Origin: Hymenobacter roseosalivarius DSM 11622
GTDB lineage: Bacteria > Bacteroidota > Bacteroidia > Cytophagales > Hymenobacteraceae
Direction: 5' to 3'
Assembly (NCBI RefSeq): GCF_900176135.1
Contig: NZ_FWWW01000055.1
Location: forward strand, 62,001 to 126,000
DNA: 64,000 nt
How positions within the stretch are numbered: position 1 is the stretch's first letter; each line of letters starts with the position of its first letter. The notes under the pieces were generated by a model. It saw only the letters and a list, made by a program, of their open reading frames with translations. It was not told where the DNA came from and searched no databases. This document shows, piece after piece, positions 60,167-64,000 of the stretch. The translations under genes and the position numbers were made by a program.

Positions 60167-60370
60167 ATGCCGTCCAAAATCCTTTCCTTCATTTGCCATG
60201 CGCCAGGTCTGATGCCTGGCTCGTATCCTTCGGTTCCGACGATGCCCAGCACCCGCTCCGTGGAGCGCAAGCCAGAAGCAAGGAGCACTGCTCCAACGGG
60301 GCACTTCGCTGCTATCTATGAGAACGACCGGTTTGTGCGCTTCAAGTACATTAACAATGCTATCAGCTAA
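60167..60370 (+). CDS. Small orphan protein, 67 aa
   Basis: A short frame that reads like a real peptide: hydrophobic start (MPSKILSFICHAPGLMPG), a Ser/Pro/Arg-rich middle (VPTMPSTRSVERKPEARSTA), and an aromatic/basic end (GHFAAIYENDRFVRFKYINN). It is bounded by an A/T-rich promoter-like gap and a strong hairpin at 60435, as expected for its own transcript. It follows a LuxR-type regulator. I do not recognise it; it could be a signalling peptide, a small secreted protein, or chance. Confidence 0.5.
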   Translation: MPSKILSFICHAPGLMPGSYPSVPTMPSTRSVERKPEARSTAPTGHFAAIYENDRFVRFKYINNAIS

Positions 60371-60434
60371 CTACTGCTCTATGCTTATGCTACTTTAGCT
60401 TATACTTATTTTAGATTAGCTACTTAATAATATC

Positions 60435-60468
60435 AACCGCCGCTTTTGCCCTGGGCAAGAGCGGCGGT
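60435..60468 (+). terminator. Strong GC hairpin after the small orphan gene
   Basis: Stem AACCGCCGCTTTTGCC / GGCAAGAGCGGCGGTT (16 bp, one G-T mismatch) with a 3-base loop. The following bases (CTCGTT) are only weakly T-rich, so termination may be inefficient. It is outside the CCCCCCAG family. Confidence 0.7.
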
Positions 60469-60533
60469 TCTCGTTAGGGGCTACCCGGTGCAGATTTCCG
60501 CTAACTTGCGGCCCAGTCCATTCATTCGCGTGC

Positions 60534-62576
60534 ATGCTCCCTTCGCCGCTTCGTATTCTGCTCGTATTGCTTATCTGCGCTACAGCAGGTCCGCTTTTCG
60601 CCCAAAACACTCCTTTTATTCCCGATGAAAAGGCCTATTATGGCATCGCAGCCCGCAGTAGCGGCCGGTCATTGGATGTAGCCAACTCTTCCGCTGAGTC
60701 GGGTGCTGCTATAGTGCAGTGGGAGTTCACGCACGCCTCCAGCCAGCAGTGGCGCTTCGTGCGCGTCATGCCGGGCAGCGACTATTTCCGCATCGAAAAT
60801 CGCCTTACCGGCAAGTGCCTGACGGTAGATAAACCGGATGAAAATGCCCCCTTGGTGCAGCGGCCCTTCACGGGCAGCCTGTATCAGCAGTGGCGTCTCG
60901 TGCCGGGTGGGTCGGCGGGCAGCTTACAGCTCATCAGCCGCGGCAACGACCGGTGCATTTCCGTAGCCTCAGCCGACAAAGCTAACGGGACGCCCATCGT
61001 GTCGCAGAAGCCGGCCAACCGGGCTACCCAGCAATGGCGCTTATTCATGTTGCGCCTGAACGTGGATTCTAGCTTACCGGGCTTCGGACCCCCGCAGGCC
61101 CTGAATACATTGAATACTCCTGGCAATGAGCTACAACCCGTGCTGGCCCCCGATAACGCGACCTTGTTTTTTGTGCGAACTAAGTTTGCCGGTAACACGG
61201 AAGGCAACGCGGAGTCGGGCGATATCTGGATGAGCCGCTCCGTAGACCAGGGCCGTACCTGGGGGCCCGCCACGCGCTTCGACGGGCTGAATACACCTCA
61301 GCACAATGGGGTGATGGCGGTGGTAAAGAATGGCTACTATCTGCTGGTGCGCGGCTACTACGAGCGCGACGGTACGTTTCATGACGATGGTATTTCGCGG
61401 GCCGCCCGCAACGTGGGGGGCAAAAACGGCAACCGCACCGAGCAGCTGGATATAATTAATTATTATTCTACGGGCACCGCTACCACGTTTTTTCAGACCA
61501 ACGACGAGAAAGTTTTGCTCTTGTCCCTGGAGCGGGCTGATGGCTACGGCGGCAATGACTTATATATCAGTCAGCCTGCCGGAAAAGGATCCTGGTCGGA
61601 GCCGCGCAACCTGGGCGACGTAGTAAACTCGCCGGGCTTTGAATTTGCCCCCTGGCTGGCACCCGATGGCAAAACCCTGTATTTCTCCTCCTATGGCCAC
61701 GGCGGCTACGGTAGCGCCGACATCTTCACCAGCACCCGCCTCGACGACTCCTGGACGAAATGGAGTGAGCCCCGTAATCTTGGTCCTACCCTCAACGGGC
61801 CGGGCTTCGATGCTTATTTCAGCCTCACGCCCGATGGCAAGCAGGCCTATTATGCCGCCTCCCGCACGGCCAATGGCCCCGCCGACCTGTTTCGGGTGGA
61901 GGTGGGCGTGGTACCTCCCGATTCGGTGGTGGAAACGGCCCCGGCACCCACGTTTGCGGTGGCACCTCCACGGGCGCTGCTGTCGGGACGCGTAATCAAT
62001 GCTAAAACCCAGCAGCCAGTAGCTTCCGAAGTGAAAATTGCAAGTCTGGGGGGCAATTTCTCGTACAATGCCACCGCTCGCGTAGAGGCGGCTACCGGCG
62101 GCTACCAGTTTACGCTGCCGCCCGGTCGCTACCGACTGTCGGCGGTGAGCGGGGGCTTCCTGACCGCCACCGATACGCTTACTGTCACGGCTCCGCTCAC
62201 CCGCAACCTACTCTTAGTACCGGCCGGGGTAGGCTCGCGCCTGGAGCTGCCAACGCTGATTTTTGCTCAGGGCAAATACAATCTGCTCGGTGCTTCCTAC
62301 GCCGAGCTAAACCGCCTGGCTGGCACCCTCACCGACAACCCCACGGTGAATATTCGCTTGGAAGGTCACACGGATAACCAGGGCAATTTGGGTCTCAACC
62401 AAAAGCTGTCGGAAGACCGGGTAGCAGAGGTGAAGCGCTATTTAGTGAGCCGCGGGGTAGCCGAAGGCCGCATCAGCACCGTAGGCTACGGTGGAACGAA
62501 GCCCCGCGCCAGCAATGCCCAGGAAGAAACCCGCCGCCTGAACCGCCGCGTGGAGTTTACGATTACGAAAGAGTAA
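60534..62576 (+). CDS. OmpA-family protein with ricin-type lectin and PD40 repeats, 680 aa
   Basis: Signal peptide (ILLVLLICATAGPLFAQ). Residues 30-170: a ricin B-type beta-trefoil with three QxW motifs (SSQQWRFVRV, YQQWRLVPGG, TQQWRLFMLR), suggesting glycan binding. Residues 180-460: PD40/WD40-like propeller blades (LAPDNATLFFVR, LAPDGKTLYFSSYGHGGYGS, LTPDGKQAYYAASR). Then a CarboxypepD_reg-like strand module (LLSGRVINAKTQQPVASEVK) and a C-terminal OmpA domain (VNIRLEGHTDNQGNLGLNQK, VAEGRISTVGYGGTKP, RRLNRRVEF) that binds peptidoglycan. Likely periplasmic or surface anchored. Standard PD40-OmpA proteins lack the lectin head. Confidence 0.92.
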   Translation: MLPSPLRILLVLLICATAGPLFAQNTPFIPDEKAYYGIAARSSGRSLDVANSSAESGAAIVQWEFTHASSQQWRFVRVMPGSDYFRIENRLTGKCLTVDKPDENAPLVQRPFTGSLYQQWRLVPGGSAGSLQLISRGNDRCISVASADKANGTPIVSQKPANRATQQWRLFMLRLNVDSSLPGFGPPQALNTLNTPGNELQPVLAPDNATLFFVRTKFAGNTEGNAESGDIWMSRSVDQGRTWGPATRFDGLNTPQHNGVMAVVKNGYYLLVRGYYERDGTFHDDGISRAARNVGGKNGNRTEQLDIINYYSTGTATTFFQTNDEKVLLLSLERADGYGGNDLYISQPAGKGSWSEPRNLGDVVNSPGFEFAPWLAPDGKTLYFSSYGHGGYGSADIFTSTRLDDSWTKWSEPRNLGPTLNGPGFDAYFSLTPDGKQAYYAASRTANGPADLFRVEVGVVPPDSVVETAPAPTFAVAPPRALLSGRVINAKTQQPVASEVKIASLGGNFSYNATARVEAATGGYQFTLPPGRYRLSAVSGGFLTATDTLTVTAPLTRNLLLVPAGVGSRLELPTLIFAQGKYNLLGASYAELNRLAGTLTDNPTVNIRLEGHTDNQGNLGLNQKLSEDRVAEVKRYLVSRGVAEGRISTVGYGGTKPRASNAQEETRRLNRRVEFTITKE

Positions 62577-62596
62577 GCAAATCCGACCAGCGTAGC

Positions 62597-62702
62597 GTGG
62601 TCCTGCGACTCCAAAGTCGCAGGACCACTATCGTCGAACGACTATCACGGCGCGGACATCAGCAACGAGAGTGGACCTACGACTTTTTCGTCGTAGGTCC
62701 AC
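62597..62702. repeat. Two hairpins of the GTGG-CCTACGAC family
   Basis: Hairpin 1: GTGGTCCTGCGACT-CCAA-AGTCGCAGGACCAC (62597-62628). Hairpin 2: GTGGACCTACGAC-TTTTTC-GTCGTAGGTCCAC (62671-62702). Between them TATCGTCGAACGACTATC resembles the core at 31629-31663. Confidence 0.9.
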
Positions 62703-62717
62703 CTGACTTCCTACCCT

Positions 62718-63641
62718 ATGAAAGCAACCATCCTTCGCCAGTTTGATTTGCCCGACCTGCCCTCGGCCTCTGGGGTGGAAGTGGTGGGCGACACAGTTTA
62801 CATTATCGGCGACGATTCCCCTTTTCTCTACCGCTTCGATGCGCGGGCCCTGAAGGCCAACGGCCGCATCACGCTTTTTGAAACAGTGCATTTCAGCTCC
62901 GGCCGCTTACCCAAAAACATCAAGCCCGACCTGGAATGCCTCACGGCCGTGCCCATAGCCGGCGGCGATACAGCCCTGCTTGTATGCGGCTCGGGGGCCA
63001 CAGAGGAACGCGAGAAGGGGTTTTGGGTGACGCTGCCCAAACAGCCGGGGGCCGGAGCTGCGGTGTATCCGCTTTCGTTGAGTGCCTTGTATGGTGCCCT
63101 GCGCAAAGCGTTGCCCAAGAGCGTGGTGCTAAATCTGGAAGCCGCCGCCGCCACCGCTACCGAGCTGCTGCTGTTTCAGCGTACGGTGGGTTCGGCAATG
63201 GGTAACCTGCTGTTTCGGTTGCCTTTACAGCAGGCGTTAGATTTTATCCAACATCGCTCGGCCCAACTTCCCATCGTCCTAACGCAGTTTTATCAATTAC
63301 CGGTCATCACTCAGAAACCTGCCGGCTTTTCGGGTGCCACTACCTATAAGGAGAAGCTGTTTGTGACGGCCTCCGTGGAAGACACCACCGACCCCGTAGC
63401 CGATGGCGAAGTATTAGGCAGCTTTGTAGGTATGCTGGACCTGGCGAAGCGTTCAGACCGCCCTTTGCAGACCCTCTTTACCCAACTGGTGTTGCCCAGC
63501 GGCCAGCCCTACCGCGGCAAGGTAGAAAGCATAACCGTGCGCCGCGAAATTGCCCCCCAACGCTACGAGCTGCTACTCGTTACCGATGACGACGCCGGCG
63601 GTTCCACGGCAGTATTGGTAGAGCTAAAAGCAGATATGTAG
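62718..63641 (+). CDS. Conserved hypothetical beta-propeller-like protein, 307 aa
   Basis: Starts SASGVEVVGDTVYIIGDDSP, then FLYRFDARALKANGRI, with repeated ASGVE-type blades and HFSSGRLPKNIKPDLECLTA. The blade pattern ends with YKEKLFVTASVEDTTDP and GSFVGMLDLAKR. It looks like a four- to five-bladed propeller and may correspond to the DUF6929 family, but I cannot confirm this. No signal peptide is visible. Independent gene between palindromes. Function unknown. Confidence 0.75.
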   Translation: MKATILRQFDLPDLPSASGVEVVGDTVYIIGDDSPFLYRFDARALKANGRITLFETVHFSSGRLPKNIKPDLECLTAVPIAGGDTALLVCGSGATEEREKGFWVTLPKQPGAGAAVYPLSLSALYGALRKALPKSVVLNLEAAAATATELLLFQRTVGSAMGNLLFRLPLQQALDFIQHRSAQLPIVLTQFYQLPVITQKPAGFSGATTYKEKLFVTASVEDTTDPVADGEVLGSFVGMLDLAKRSDRPLQTLFTQLVLPSGQPYRGKVESITVRREIAPQRYELLLVTDDDAGGSTAVLVELKADM

Positions 63642-63752
63642 AGACGCCTATTCGCGTCTAATTGTCGCGGTCGTTGTTCAATTGGCATAGTACCGGTTGT
63701 TAGCTGCACTGACCTTCGGTTCAATGATTAGACGTGAGTACGCGTCTCTACA
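63637..63752. repeat. Intergenic palindrome, GTAGAGACGC family
   Basis: Left arm TGTAGAGACGCC...GTCTAATTG (63637-63664) pairs with right arm CAATGATTAGACG...GCGTCTCTACA (63722-63752) apart from a few bases. It spans the stop of the 62718 gene. Confidence 0.85.
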
Positions 63753-63917
63753 AGCTGTATTAATCTACTCAAATAACCTTTCGCCCGTTCTGAGCGTGTT
63801 TAGGCTTGGAGTTAGCTTTTATAGTAGTTCCAAAAACTTTAAGCTGCCTTTACAGGTTGAAGAAACCGGCCGTACTTTTTTGCGGCCGCTTATTATCCAT
63901 TCTTGTCTATCTGAACA

Positions 63918-64000
63918 ATGCCAACCAACTCTAAAAACTGGTTTATCACGGGTGTCAGCACCGGCTTCGGCGCTTCCCTGGCCGAGCTGCTCCTGCAGAA
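63918..64000 (+). CDS. SDR family oxidoreductase (3' end cut by window)
   Basis: The visible 27 residues, MPTNSKNWFITGVSTGFGAS, carry the Rossmann TGxxxGxG motif of short-chain dehydrogenases with a WFITG start typical of SDR family members that use NADP. The gene runs off the window edge. A C/G hairpin (CGGCCG at 63870 and 63883) lies upstream. Confidence 0.85.
   Translation, partial: MPTNSKNWFITGVSTGFGASLAELLLQ

Noticed and set aside
60534..63641. Type IX secretion cluster
   Set aside because: The PD40-OmpA architecture recalls PorE/PorW-associated proteins, but no PorK/L/M/N, PorX/Y or C-terminal T9SS sorting domain is visible here.

Overview
The window is high-GC DNA from a Bacteroidota genome, most likely a Hymenobacter-like member of the Cytophagales. 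This is inferred from several features: a SusC-style TonB-dependent receptor paired with a DUF4249 lipoprotein; many signal-peptide or lipoprotein proteins of Bacteroidota type; TAnnTTTG promoter boxes; Shine-Dalgarno-poor starts; and almost exclusively chromosomal housekeeping genes with short or palindrome-filled intergenic gaps. I see no rRNA, tRNA, CRISPR array, prophage or intact insertion sequence.

Layout. 1-9.8 kb: YceI (cut by the window edge), ClpS, RecR, a fused glycosyltransferase, an aspartate-type aminotransferase, a heptose-7-phosphate kinase, HemE, MarC and PurE. 9.8-17.4 kb: a membrane-anchored endonuclease/phosphatase-fold protein, a flavin monooxygenase, DnaK, an AT-rich orphan, an alpha/beta hydrolase overlapping an rRNA pseudouridine synthase, and a lipoprotein. 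17.7-25 kb: a VWA-like membrane protein, a TonB-C-domain protein, and an OmpR-type two-component system diverging from a secreted protein across a direct-repeat operator. 25-35.9 kb: FabG, a geranylgeranyl-reductase-like flavoprotein, an Imm50-like protein sitting between two palindrome arms, dihydrolipoyl dehydrogenase, a RhuM remnant, an EamA transporter, RarA, SppA and a purine nucleoside phosphorylase. 35.9-48.5 kb: the DUF4249/TonB-receptor pair, thioredoxin, an HNH protein, a large orphan, SbcD - small membrane ORF - SbcC, and a persulfide-dioxygenase-like MBL/rhodanese protein. 48.7-64 kb: an amino acid permease, an M19 dipeptidase followed by two amidohydrolases, an overlapping YqcI/YcgG + DUF1989 pair, a LuxR-type regulator, a tiny orphan, a ricin-lectin/PD40/OmpA protein and a cut SDR.

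The most unusual signals are not single genes. First, the word TGGGGGGCA followed by A/T bases (either strand) is scattered through tens of coding regions in all reading frames. The same core, CTGGGGGGC, forms the stem of almost every rho-independent terminator. This resembles the distribution of DNA-uptake sequences or other highly iterated genomic words. Second, most non-terminator gaps hold long imperfect palindromes that fall into recognisable sequence families; one pair of arms is separated by an AT-rich gene. Third, several genes have a TAnnTTTG box ending only 3-6 bases before the start codon, suggesting leaderless mRNAs.

The best candidate for a little-described enzymatic system is the overlapping gene pair at 57.4-58.7 kb, which couples a relative of a heme-dependent guanidino N-hydroxylase to a DUF1989 (urea-carboxylase-associated) protein. 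All motif counts were made by eye and family assignments come from recognition of motifs, not from database searches.
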